From contig NZ_JAICYI010000017.1 of NCBI RefSeq assembly GCF_025934275.1, forward strand, positions 1-54,592: a stretch of 54,592 bases of DNA. Direction: 5' to 3'. The DNA is from Phenylobacterium sp. (GTDB lineage: Bacteria; Pseudomonadota; Alphaproteobacteria; Caulobacterales; Caulobacteraceae). Positions within the stretch are counted from its first letter, which is position 1, and every line of letters begins with the position of its first letter. The translations under genes and the position numbers were made by a program. Shown here piece after piece: positions 31,892-40,674 of the stretch. A model generated the notes under the pieces. The model worked only from the letters and a program-made list of their open reading frames with translations, searched no databases and was not told the origin of the DNA.

Positions 31892-32578
31892 CTAGAGGCG
31901 CCCGGTCACCGGCAGCAGCGCGCCCGTCACCGCGCGGGCCTCCTCGGAGGCCAGGAACAGCATCACCGCGGCGAGGTCGGCCGGCGCGACCCAGGCCGAG
32001 TGGTCGGCCTTGGGCATGTCCGCCCGGTTGGCGGGCGTGTCGATGATCGAGGGCAGCACCGCGTTCACCGTCACGCCGTCGCCCTTCAGCTCCTCGGCGA
32101 GCGATTGGGTGAGCGCATGCACGCCGGCCTTGGAGGCCGCATACGCGCCCATGCCGAGCGCGGCCTTCAGCGCCGCGTTGGCCCCGACGTTGACGATGCG
32201 TCCCGCCGCCGAGCGCTTCAGGTGCGGGATCGCCGCGCGGCTGGCGTTGGCGGCGGTGAGCACGTTCAGCCGGTAGAGGTCGTACCAGCTGGCCGCCGAG
32301 CCACCCTCGACCTTCTCCCAGGCGAAGCCGCCGGCGATGTTCAGCAGCGCGTCGATCCCGCCGAACCGCTCGGCAGCGGCCTCGATCGCCGCGCCCGCCT
32401 GGTTGGCGTCGGTCAGGTCAACGCCGCCGAGCACGAGCGCGCCGTCTGGCGTCGGGCTGGATGGCGCCTTGGCGTAGTCGACGAGGGCCACGCAGGCGCC
32501 CTGCTCGGCAGCCGCCTGGGCGACCGCCGAGCCAAGCGCGCCGAACGCGCCGGTGACGAGGAAGACGCGTCCCGCCAT
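31892..32578 (-). CDS. SDR family NAD(P)-dependent oxidoreductase
   Basis: A protein of 228 residues of classical SDR fold: cofactor motif VTGAFGALGSAV, structural LLNIAGGFAWE (NxAG type) and the active-site YAASK. The catalytic serine normally 13-14 residues before the tyrosine is replaced by the segment GANAALKAALGMGAY, so activity may be altered. It lies 12 bases downstream of the thiolase gene, suggesting an operon for fatty acid or keto-acyl metabolism. Confidence 0.87.
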   Translation of the reverse strand: MAGRVFLVTGAFGALGSAVAQAAAEQGACVALVDYAKAPSSPTPDGALVLGGVDLTDANQAGAAIEAAAERFGGIDALLNIAGGFAWEKVEGGSAASWYDLYRLNVLTAANASRAAIPHLKRSAAGRIVNVGANAALKAALGMGAYAASKAGVHALTQSLAEELKGDGVTVNAVLPSIIDTPANRADMPKADHSAWVAPADLAAVMLFLASEEARAVTGALLPVTGRL

Positions 32579-32590
32579 GCTGGCGACGGC

Positions 32591-33763
32591 TTACAGCGCC
32601 TCGACGATGGTGACGTTGGCCAGGCCGCCGCCTTCGCACATGGTCTGCAAGCCGTACTTCTTGCCGCGCTTCTTCAGCGCGTAGAGCAGCGTGGTCATCA
32701 GCTTGGTGCCGGAGGCGCCGAGCGGGTGGCCGAGCGCGATCGCGCCGCCGTTGACGTTCAGCCGGTCGGGATCGGCGCCCAGCGTCTGCAGCCAGGCCAC
32801 CGGCACCGAGGCGAAGGCCTCATTGACCTCGAAGATGTCGATATCGTCGACGCTCATGCCGGCCTTCTTCAGCGCCCGCTCGGTGGCGGGCAGCGGGGCC
32901 TCCAGCATGATCACCGGGTCGTGGCCGATCACCGACAGGTGGTGGATGCGGGCCATGGGCTCGAGGTTGAACTCCTTCAGCGCCTTTTCGGAGACGATCA
33001 TCACGCCCGAGGCGCCGTCGCAGATCTGGCTGGAGGTGGCCGCCGTGATCCGTCCGCCCTCACGCAGCAGCTTCACGCCCTTCATGCCGTCCAGGCTGAC
33101 GTCGAAACGAATTCCTTCGTCCACGTCGTGGCGGACGGTGTTGCCCTCGGCATCCTTGCCGTCGACGCCGACGATCTCGTCCTTGAAGGCGCCGGCCTGG
33201 GTCGCGGCGATCGCGCGCTGGTGCGAGCGGTAGCCGAACTCATCCAGCTGATCCTTGGTGAGATCGTACTTCTCCGCCATCATCTCGGCGCCCATGAATT
33301 GGCTGAACTGGATGTTTGGATAGCGCTCCTCCATGCGCGGACTCTTCGGCTGGCCGAAGCCTTCCTTGGCGGGCAGCGCCACCGACAGCCCCATCGGCAC
33401 GCGGGTCATGCTCTCGACGCCCGAGGCGATCACCACATCCATGGTGCCGCTCATCACCGCCTGGGCGGCGAACTGCAGGGCCTGCTGTGAGGAGCCGCAC
33501 TGGCGATCCACCGAGGTCCCCGGCACGCTCTCCGGAAGCTTGGAGGCCAAAACGGCGTTGCGGGCGATGTTGGTCGCCTGCTGGCCCACCTGCATCACGC
33601 AGCCCATCACCACGTCTTCGACCGCGGCCGGATCGACGCCCGTGCGGTCCATCAGCTCGTTCAGCACCACCGCGCCCAGGTCGGCGGGATGCCATTCGCG
33701 CAGACGGCCGCCCTTGCGGCCGCCGGCGGTGCGGGTTGCGGCGACGATGTAGGCCTCGGCCAT
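32591..33763 (-). CDS. Acetyl-CoA C-acyltransferase (thiolase)
   Basis: A protein of 390 residues. The nucleophile C89 is in TSVDRQCGSSQQALQFAA, the catalytic histidine in GGAIALGHPLGASG, and the second cysteine in MCEGGGLANVTIVEAL. It cleaves 3-ketoacyl-CoA with CoA to give acetyl-CoA and a shortened acyl-CoA (or the reverse). The SDR gene follows in the same operon. The sequence is closest to the FadA/FadI-type or steroid-type thiolases (MAEAYIVAATRTAGGRKGGR). Confidence 0.92.
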   Translation of the reverse strand: MAEAYIVAATRTAGGRKGGRLREWHPADLGAVVLNELMDRTGVDPAAVEDVVMGCVMQVGQQATNIARNAVLASKLPESVPGTSVDRQCGSSQQALQFAAQAVMSGTMDVVIASGVESMTRVPMGLSVALPAKEGFGQPKSPRMEERYPNIQFSQFMGAEMMAEKYDLTKDQLDEFGYRSHQRAIAATQAGAFKDEIVGVDGKDAEGNTVRHDVDEGIRFDVSLDGMKGVKLLREGGRITAATSSQICDGASGVMIVSEKALKEFNLEPMARIHHLSVIGHDPVIMLEAPLPATERALKKAGMSVDDIDIFEVNEAFASVPVAWLQTLGADPDRLNVNGGAIALGHPLGASGTKLMTTLLYALKKRGKKYGLQTMCEGGGLANVTIVEAL

Positions 33764-33845
33764 GGTGAGACTCCTTGATCCTTCGGGTGCGCGTCCGGCG
33801 CGTCGGAGACGCTTCTAGAAAGGCGCCGTTGCGGAAGACAACGGC

Positions 33846-34340
33846 TCAACCAAACGCTTGTTTTAGGATGCGCTCAAGTCCTTCCGCGTCCGCCCGGTCG
33901 AAGGCGCCGGGCCGTTCGGAGTCGATATCGAGGACGGCGATCAACCGCCCGGATCGGTCACGCACGGGGACCACGATCTCGCTCTTCGAGCGTGCGTCGC
34001 AGGCTATGTGGCCCGGGAACGCCTCGACATCCTCGACGATCTGCGTCTCTCCGGTCGCGGCCGCGGTCCCGCAGACGCCCCGGCCGAAGACGATCCGCAG
34101 GCAGCCCAGCGTGCCTTGGTAAGGCCCCACCACCAACTCGTCCGGCTTGTCGGGATCGACCAGGTAGAAGCCGGTCCAGAAGTGGTCCTCGAAGGTCGCG
34201 GCCAGCATCGAGGCCACGGTCGCCATCCGCGCCACGAGATTCGGCTCGCCCTCCAGCACCGCTGCGATCTCCTGGGCCACGATGGCGTAGCGGTCGCGCT
34301 TGTCGCCCGTGATGATCTTCTCGTTGAAAGCCTCGGCCAT
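33846..34340 (-). CDS. msrC: GAF-domain free methionine-(R)-sulfoxide reductase
   Basis: A protein of 164 residues, the normal size for fRMsr. It has the GAF fold with WTGFYLVDPDKPDELVVGPY and the three cysteines used in catalysis: C80 (GTLGCLRI), C90 (GRGVCGTAA) and C114 (GHIACDARS). It reduces free methionine-R-sulfoxide in the cytoplasm with thioredoxin. The C-terminal strand RLIAVLDIDSERPGAFD is typical. It stands alone between the thiolase and a small exported protein. Confidence 0.92.
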   Translation of the reverse strand: MAEAFNEKIITGDKRDRYAIVAQEIAAVLEGEPNLVARMATVASMLAATFEDHFWTGFYLVDPDKPDELVVGPYQGTLGCLRIVFGRGVCGTAAATGETQIVEDVEAFPGHIACDARSKSEIVVPVRDRSGRLIAVLDIDSERPGAFDRADAEGLERILKQAFG

Positions 34341-34397
34341 GGACGGGATTTAGGCGCGCCGGGCTCCGGCGTCACGCTGCCCGCTCTGTCTGATCGG

Positions 34398-34727
34398 TCA
34401 CGGCGAGGCCGGGGCCTTGTAGGCTTCGCAGTCCTTGTCGGCCGGATGGTCCGTGCACCAGATGAATTGCGCGTTGATGTGGTCGAGGAACCGGTTGACA
34501 GCGTCGGCCCGCGCCCTCGGTTTCTGCTGCGTGGCCGGGTCGTTGATGAGCTCGTGCAGCCGCTGCAGCATCGCGGGCGTAGGTCGGTTCGCCTGCAACT
34601 CGCTCTGCGACTGTCCGAGCGTCTTCAAGTAGCGGACGTCGGTCGCATTCAGCGCAGCGTCCTCGGCGGCGGCAGCGGTCCCTGCGGCGACGAGGATGAA
34701 GACCAGGAGCGGCGTAATCCGACGCAT
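34398..34727 (-). CDS. Small exported hypothetical protein
   Basis: A 109-residue protein with signal peptide MRRITPLLVFILVAAGTAAA; GGGAGGC precedes ATG 34727. The mature part is helical (LNATDVRYLKTLGQSQSELQ, MLQRLHELINDPATQ) and ends with two cysteines (IWCTDHPADKDCEAY). No family is recognised; probably periplasmic. Confidence 0.65.
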   Translation of the reverse strand: MRRITPLLVFILVAAGTAAAAEDAALNATDVRYLKTLGQSQSELQANRPTPAMLQRLHELINDPATQQKPRARADAVNRFLDHINAQFIWCTDHPADKDCEAYKAPASP

Positions 34728-34807
34728 CGCGAGCCTCCCCGCCTCCACGTTGCGTAGGGTGACGCTGCTCTGCGAACGCGAGTCCGTCAAGCCGGACTGG
34801 CCGGCCG

Positions 34808-35341
34808 CTATGCCCACTCCTGCGCGTTCCGCAGCCGGATGCCGCTGAAGTGCAGGCTGGAATTCCAGAGCCCCTGGAGCGGCGTCAGGCGAGGCATGAC
34901 CCGCAGCTCGACGCCCATCGCCTCCAGCGCGCCGAGAAGATCCCCGATCACCTCCATGCTGAGCGGCTCGGCCGGTTCGCGCGACACCCACATGCCGGCG
35001 TCGTGCAGATCCTCGAAACCGTCAGGCGGCAGCTCGTAGCGACAGGTCCGACCCGTCCTCATCCGCTCCCACCAGGCCCACTCGATGTGGGCGATGATAC
35101 GATCGGAACGCTCCCCCCACCACGGCGCGAGATCCTCGTCTTTCGTCTGCGGCGTCTGCCAGATGAGGATGCGGGGGCAATCGCGCGGAAACAGGTACAT
35201 GGCCTGGTGCGGCTCATCGATCGCCCAGACCAGCGGCCCGTTCAGCCATTCGCGCCCCGCAGGCCGCTCGGACGGAATCGCTACGGGCCGCGGCTCGAAG
35301 CGGCTGATGCCGCGATCGTGGCTGAAGTGGAAGAGCCGCAT
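34808..35341 (-). CDS. DUF6886 family protein
   Basis: A protein of 177 residues starting MRLFHFSHDRGISRFEPRPV, with VWAIDEPHQAMYLFPRDCPR following. These are hallmarks of DUF6886, cytoplasmic proteins of unknown function widespread in bacteria; the opening LFHFS...F.PR loosely resembles small ADP-ribosyl-transferase-like or RES-type folds. The length is normal. The 177 bases between this gene and the histidine kinase show nothing I can support. Confidence 0.8.
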   Translation of the reverse strand: MRLFHFSHDRGISRFEPRPVAIPSERPAGREWLNGPLVWAIDEPHQAMYLFPRDCPRILIWQTPQTKDEDLAPWWGERSDRIIAHIEWAWWERMRTGRTCRYELPPDGFEDLHDAGMWVSREPAEPLSMEVIGDLLGALEAMGVELRVMPRLTPLQGLWNSSLHFSGIRLRNAQEWA

Positions 35342-35518
35342 GGCGCGGCAGCTTCAGCGCGCGGGCCGCGGCGCGTCAACGCGGACCCGGCCATCGCCGA
35401 GGGTTTCGTCGATCCCAATCGGGCTGGCGGTCTGGCGGCGCGGCCATCCCAGTCGGCGGCGAAAGCCCGCGCGATCATGGCCTGGTTCGCCCACGGCGGG
35501 ATCGAACCGGATTAGGGC

Positions 35519-37309
35519 TCAGGCTGCGCCGACAGCGGCTTCGTCGCCGTCCTGCGCCCCATCCTGCTGCATCACGTCGCAGAGGGTCTGGAAGAGGTCG
35601 GCGGCGGCGATGGGCTTGGCGACATGGCCGTCCATGCCGGCGGCCAGGTACTGCTCCACCTGGTGCGACATGGCGTTGGCGGTGAGCGCGATGATCGGCG
35701 TCCGCTTGCGGCCCTTCTCGGCCTCCAGCTCGCGGATCTGGGCCGTGGCGGCCAGGCCGTCCATCACCGGCATCTGCACGTCCATCAGGATGATATCCCA
35801 CTCGCTGCTGGCCCAGGCCTCCACCGCGGCCTCGCCGTTCTCGACCACGGTCGGTTCGACGCCCAGCTGGTGCAGCATGGTCTTGAGCACCAGCTGATTG
35901 ACCTGGTTGTCCTCGGCGGCCAGCACCCGCAGCCGCATCGGCTGCAACTCCGGCGGCGGAGCGGGCGCGAGTTCGGGCGGCCCCTTTTCTTCGCCGACCC
36001 AGGGCAGCGGCAGGCGCACCAGGAAACGGGAACCTTCCCCGACCTTGCTCTCGACGGCGATGTCGCCGCCCATCAGCTGGGCGAGGTCGTGGCAGATGGC
36101 GAGCCCCAGGCCTGTGCCGCCGAAGCGGCGCGTGGTCGACGAGTCCAGCTGGTCGAACTTCTGGAACAGGCGGACCAGATTCTCCGGGGAGATGCCGACG
36201 CCGGTGTCCGCGACCGCGATCTCCAGCATCGTCTCGCGGCGCGCCGCGGTGACGCGGATTTCGCCATGGTCGGTGAACTTCAGGGCGTTGGAGATCAGGT
36301 TGTAGAGGATCTGCCGCACGCGCGTCGGATCGCCCATGTAGCGGCCGCGGGCCTTGGCGATATCGAGGGCGAACGACAGCCCCTTCTTGTTGGCGAGCGC
36401 GGTGAAGGCCGAATAGGCGCCTTGCGCCAGGTCGGCCAGGTCGAACTCGATGGCCTCGAGCTCCAGCTTGCCGGCCTCGATCTTCGAGAGATCGAGCACG
36501 TCGTTGAGGATGGCGAGCAGGGCCTCGCCGGAGCGATGGATCACCACCAGCCGCTCACGCTGCACGTCGGAGAGCTCGTCGGCGGCCATGGCCTGGGCCA
36601 TGCCCAACACCCCGTTCAAAGGCGTGCGGATCTCGTGGCTCATCGTGGCCAGGAAGGCGCTTTTGGCGGCGTTGGCGGCCTCGGCGGCGAGCTCGCCCTC
36701 GCGGGCCTGGTGGCGGGCGGCGCGCAGGGCGCTGCGCGAACGGTCCAGCATCCGCCTGGCGAGGAAGAAGAAGTTGACCATGGAGACGACAGCCGCGACC
36801 AGGGTCACGGCGACGGCCGGGCGCAGTCCGTCGCGCAGGGCTTCGTCCAGACCCATGTAGGCCATCGCCAGGGCGTAGGGGCTCAGGAGCAGACGGAAGA
36901 GGGCGATATCGGCGTAGTACTGCAGGAGCACGTAGGCCGCGCCGATGAAGGCGGTGGCGAGCGCGAACAACCCGGCCACGGAATGTCCGGTGCGCCACAG
37001 CACGACGCACAAGCCGGCCTGCAGCACGGTGGCGACGATGCTGTTGACGACAATGATGCTCACCGGCCGCGCCGAGCCGGCCGCCGGATCGCGGGTCACC
37101 CGAAGCCCGACGACGAGGGTGATCCACACGCCCATCAGCCAGAGCGCGGTCCAGAACCCTCCGATGTAGAACAGGGCGACGGCGGCGACGGCCAGGCTGC
37201 TGATGAACCGCGGCATGAGATTGCGCGCAGAGGCGGCGAACAGATGCAGGCCCTCGCCGCGAGCCGGCCTTGCCGCGGATGCCTTCGCGCCGTCAGCGAC
37301 GTGGCTCAA
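35519..37309 (-). CDS. Hybrid sensor histidine kinase with C-terminal receiver domain
   Basis: A protein of 596 residues. Residues 35-185 contain about five to six membrane helices with no large sensor loop. A coiled linker follows, then HisKA with H225 ([11 protein letters not shown]), the ATPase domain with N341 (LISNALKF), G1 box DTGVGI and G2 box GTGLGL, and a receiver domain with acidic pocket AEDN, phospho-acceptor D510 ([11 protein letters not shown]) and K565. The output is not encoded here, so it would need a separate phosphotransfer protein or regulator. Signal sensed is unknown, likely membrane-derived. No partner regulator adjoins it. Confidence 0.92.
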   Translation of the reverse strand: MSHVADGAKASAARPARGEGLHLFAASARNLMPRFISSLAVAAVALFYIGGFWTALWLMGVWITLVVGLRVTRDPAAGSARPVSIIVVNSIVATVLQAGLCVVLWRTGHSVAGLFALATAFIGAAYVLLQYYADIALFRLLLSPYALAMAYMGLDEALRDGLRPAVAVTLVAAVVSMVNFFFLARRMLDRSRSALRAARHQAREGELAAEAANAAKSAFLATMSHEIRTPLNGVLGMAQAMAADELSDVQRERLVVIHRSGEALLAILNDVLDLSKIEAGKLELEAIEFDLADLAQGAYSAFTALANKKGLSFALDIAKARGRYMGDPTRVRQILYNLISNALKFTDHGEIRVTAARRETMLEIAVADTGVGISPENLVRLFQKFDQLDSSTTRRFGGTGLGLAICHDLAQLMGGDIAVESKVGEGSRFLVRLPLPWVGEEKGPPELAPAPPPELQPMRLRVLAAEDNQVNQLVLKTMLHQLGVEPTVVENGEAAVEAWASSEWDIILMDVQMPVMDGLAATAQIRELEAEKGRKRTPIIALTANAMSHQVEQYLAAGMDGHVAKPIAAADLFQTLCDVMQQDGAQDGDEAAVGAA

Positions 37310-37396
37310 CAGTGCCTCCCCCGGGTCGTGGGGCGACTTTGGACCGGGCGTGGTTAACCGCGCGTCAAGGCGCGCGCGGGGCGGCTGGCTGCGGTT

Positions 37397-38560
37397 CTAG
37401 AACGACTTCGGAAGCTCGAGCACGTGGGTCGCCACGTGGCTGAGGATCAGGTTCGTGGAGATCGGGGCCACTTGGTAGAGGCGCGTCTCGCGGAACTTGC
37501 GCTCGATGTCGAACTCCTCGGCGAAACCGAAGCCCCCGTGGGTCTGCAGGCAAACATCTGCCGCGTACCAGGACGCCTCCGAGGCCAAGAGCTTGGCCAT
37601 GTTGGCTTCGGTCCCGCAGGGTGCTCCCGCCTCGAACAGGGCGGCCGCCTTGTCGACCATCAACGCGGCGGCGCTCGCCTGCACATAGGCGCGCGCGATC
37701 GGGAACTGGATCCCCTGGTTCTCTCCGATGGGCCGGCCGAAGACTTCGCGCGCCTTGGCGTAGGCGCTGGCGCGGTCGACGAAGAAACCCGCGTCGCCGA
37801 TGCACTCCGCCGCGATCAGGATCCGCTCGGCGTTCATCCCGTCGAGGATGTAACGGAATCCCTTCCCCTCCTCGCCGATCAGATTCCCCGCGGGGACCTC
37901 CAGGTCCTCGAAGAACAGTTCGGTGGTGGCGTGGTTCAGCATGGTGCGAACCGGCCGGATGGTCAGTCCCTTGCCGATCGCCTGGCGCAGGTCCACCAAC
38001 AGCACGCTCATGCCGTCCGACGGCTTGGCCGCCTCGTCCCGCGGCGTGGTGCGGCAGAGCAGCACCATCAGGTCCGAATGCTCGGCGCGCGAGATCCATA
38101 GCTTGCGGCCGGAGACCACGTAGCTGCCGCCTTTGCGGCGGGCGAAGGTGGTGATGCGGGTCGTATCGGTGCCGGCGTCGGGTTCGGTGACGCCGAATGC
38201 CTGCAGGCGAAGCTCGCCCGAGGCGATCTTCGGCAGGTACGCCTGCTTTTGGGCGGCCGAGCCGTGCCTGAGGATCACCCCCATGGTGTACATCTGCGCG
38301 TGGCAGGCGCCGCCGTTGCAGCCGGAGCGGTGGATCTCCTCGAGGATCGCCACAGCCGCGGCGAGCCCGAGGCCCGAGCCGCCGTATTCCTCCGGGATCA
38401 GCACCGACAGGAAGCCCGCCTCGGTCAGCGCCTGGACGAACTCGGTCGGATAGGCCCGCTCGCGGTCGAGTGCGCGCCAGTAGGGACCTGAGAAGCGGGC
38501 GCAGAGCTTGCGGATCGCCTCGCGGATCTCGGGATAGCTCGGCTCGGCGTCATGGGCCAT
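37397..38560 (-). CDS. Acyl-CoA dehydrogenase
   Basis: A protein of 387 residues with the usual layout: IPEEYGGSGLGLAAAVAILE in the N-terminal domain, FAD segment FGVTEPDAGTDTTRITTFA, KLWISRAEHSDLMV, and C-terminal CLQTHGGFGFAEEFDIER, where the Glu pair follows the QTHGG motif. It oxidises acyl-CoA to enoyl-CoA with ETF as electron acceptor. It is distinct from the pair at 19.9-22.1 kb and is followed upstream by an amidase gene on the same strand. Confidence 0.92.
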   Translation of the reverse strand: MAHDAEPSYPEIREAIRKLCARFSGPYWRALDRERAYPTEFVQALTEAGFLSVLIPEEYGGSGLGLAAAVAILEEIHRSGCNGGACHAQMYTMGVILRHGSAAQKQAYLPKIASGELRLQAFGVTEPDAGTDTTRITTFARRKGGSYVVSGRKLWISRAEHSDLMVLLCRTTPRDEAAKPSDGMSVLLVDLRQAIGKGLTIRPVRTMLNHATTELFFEDLEVPAGNLIGEEGKGFRYILDGMNAERILIAAECIGDAGFFVDRASAYAKAREVFGRPIGENQGIQFPIARAYVQASAAALMVDKAAALFEAGAPCGTEANMAKLLASEASWYAADVCLQTHGGFGFAEEFDIERKFRETRLYQVAPISTNLILSHVATHVLELPKSF

Positions 38561-38605
38561 GGGGCGCTCCTCCGCGCTCCTGATAGTCCGCCGCGCCGCC
38601 GCTGC

Positions 38606-40129
38606 CTACGCGGGCCGAAGCGATTGCCGGATGCTGAGCGCATGCACGCCCGGCGCGCGTTGCGCCCAGGGCCGCGCCTGCTCCAGCTGATAGGCGAGCT
38701 CGAACAAGAGCCGCTCCTGCCCCGCCCGCGCCGCGAACATCGTCCCAACCGGCAGGCCCGCTTCGGTCCAGTACAGCGGAACGCTCATCGCCGGCGCGCC
38801 AGCGATGTTGTGCAGCGGCGTATAGCCCACGTACTCGATCAGCCGGGGGACCAGCGTCTCGAACGGCACGCTCGGGCCGATCTCGCCCAGCAGCGGCGGT
38901 GGGGTCGACAGCACGGGCGAGATCACCACGTCCAAGAGATGGGCGGGAAACCAGGTGTCGTAGGCGAGCGCCGCGGCTTCCAGGCCCTGGAGGGCAGGGG
39001 CGAGGTCGCTCTGCGGGGTCTTGCGGAACATCTCGACCAGACCGAGCGTGAAGGGCTCGAACATGGTCTCATCCGGCGGACGCCCGGCGGCCTTGGCGAT
39101 CTCCTCGACGGTCCGCGCCGCGTCCGAGGCCCAGAGCAGCAGGAAGTCCTGCATGAAGCGGGCGCCGTCGTGAGGCCAGCGCGTCGGCTCCACATGATGC
39201 CCCAGGCTCGCCATCAGCTTGCCGGCGCTTTCCGTGGCGGCGACCACCTCGGGCGAGGGGCTGTGGCCGAGGCCGTCCTCGATGAGCAGGCCGACGCGCA
39301 GTTTGCGGCGGATCGGCGCGCGGACCAGGCCCAGGGGCGCGTAGCGCGCCCCCGGCGCGGTGTCCTCGGTGAGCGCGAAGACCGCGGCGCTGTCGCGCAC
39401 GCTGCGGGAAAGCACGTGCTGCACGGCGTAGTCGGTGACCTTGGTGTCGCCGCGCGTGCCGATCATGCGACCCCGCGAGGGCTTCAGGCCGAACAGGCCG
39501 CAGTGCGATGCCGGAATGCGGATCGAGCCGCCGCCGTCGGTGCCGTGCGCCACGGGCACGAGTCCAGAGGCCACGGCCGCGGCCGTGCCGCCCGAGGAGC
39601 CGCCGGTGGAACGCGTCACATCCCACGGGTTGCGCGTCACGCCCGTAGCGAGCGGCTCGGTGCTCGGCAGGAGCCCGAATTCGGGCGTCGCGGACTTGCC
39701 GATCGTGATCAGGCCCGCCCGGTCAAAGGCGTCGATGTAGGGCTTCTGCGCCGTGGCGGGCGCACTGGCGGCGCGGGATCGGGAGCCCGCCCGCGTCGGC
39801 AGGCCGCGATAGTCCTCCAGGTCCTTCACCAGGAAGGGCACGCCCCCGAACGGGCCGGGCGGCGTTCCAGCCTGGGCTTTGTCGAGCGCGCGATCGAAGT
39901 CGGAGTTGACGATGGGGTTCAGGACCGGCTGCAGGGCCTCCGCCCGGACGATGGCCGCCTCCACCGCCTCGGACGCCGAGATCTCCTTGCGCCGGACGAG
40001 GTCGGCCACCCCGGTGGCGTCCGGCCAGGCGGCGGTGGGCGCGCTCGCCCTGGGGGCGGCTGCGGCCCGGCGCGCCACCGCCAACGCCACGGGCGCAACC
40101 GCGAACTCGCGGCGGGTGATGCTGGTCAT
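38606..40129 (-). CDS. Amidase-signature family enzyme with Tat-like signal
   Basis: A protein of 507 residues. The catalytic triad is complete: K102 ([11 protein letters not shown]), cis-Ser S178 ([13 protein letters not shown]) and nucleophile S202 ([14 protein letters not shown]). The N-terminus [20 protein letters not shown] resembles a twin-arginine signal followed by a short hydrophobic stretch, so export is likely. The family hydrolyses carboxylic amides, including 6-aminohexanoate oligomers; the substrate is not predicted. Confidence 0.9.
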   Translation of the reverse strand: MTSITRREFAVAPVALAVARRAAAAPRASAPTAAWPDATGVADLVRRKEISASEAVEAAIVRAEALQPVLNPIVNSDFDRALDKAQAGTPPGPFGGVPFLVKDLEDYRGLPTRAGSRSRAASAPATAQKPYIDAFDRAGLITIGKSATPEFGLLPSTEPLATGVTRNPWDVTRSTGGSSGGTAAAVASGLVPVAHGTDGGGSIRIPASHCGLFGLKPSRGRMIGTRGDTKVTDYAVQHVLSRSVRDSAAVFALTEDTAPGARYAPLGLVRAPIRRKLRVGLLIEDGLGHSPSPEVVAATESAGKLMASLGHHVEPTRWPHDGARFMQDFLLLWASDAARTVEEIAKAAGRPPDETMFEPFTLGLVEMFRKTPQSDLAPALQGLEAAALAYDTWFPAHLLDVVISPVLSTPPPLLGEIGPSVPFETLVPRLIEYVGYTPLHNIAGAPAMSVPLYWTEAGLPVGTMFAARAGQERLLFELAYQLEQARPWAQRAPGVHALSIRQSLRPA

Positions 40130-40240
40130 CGGCGGCCCCCTTACCCGGCGTCGCGCGGGCGCGCTGCCGGCGGTCAGCTTGGCCCGCGATTCCGCCTGGG
40201 CGCAATCCTCGGATCAGGGGCGCCGGCGTGCGGCGAGCGC

Positions 40241-40429
40241 TCAGCTCCGGGATGCGTGCTCGGGTTTCCCCTTGCGCTTGGTGTGGGCCATCTTCTCCAG
40301 CTCCTTCTCGCTCATGGATTGCGCCATGTGCTTGGAGGGGCCTTTGAGTTTCGACTTCGGCGTGTCGCCGCGCTTGGCCGACAGCGCCGCCCCGGCGGCC
40401 TTCTGCTGCGCCTTTGACTTGGCGGGCAT
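40241..40429 (-). CDS. DUF3008 family small basic protein
   Basis: A protein of 62 residues beginning MPAKSKAQQKAAGAALSAKR, with SKHMAQSMSEKELEKMA and ending KRKGKPEH. This is the DUF3008 family, small Lys-rich proteins common in alphaproteobacteria and often stress-related; function unknown. AAGGAGAAG lies before the ATG at 40429, deciding this start over the ATG 21 bases upstream. Confidence 0.9.
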   Translation of the reverse strand: MPAKSKAQQKAAGAALSAKRGDTPKSKLKGPSKHMAQSMSEKELEKMAHTKRKGKPEHASRS

Positions 40430-40674
40430 GGTCTTCTCCTTCCGTGTCACTGAGAGAATGCAACTCGAAAGCGCCTCTCCGGTTCACGGCCGCGCGTCGC
40501 CGGGGCGCGCGGGGTGATCGCCGATCCCGATCGCGCCGAGCGAGCGATGCTCTCGGCCCAGCGCCGCGGATTTGCCGGCTGGCCCTCGCGCCGACGCGCC
40601 GCTTTCCGCGGTTCTTGGGCATGAACGTGCGCGCGGCCTTTGTCATGATCGCGCCTGCGGATTCGGAGCAGGGC

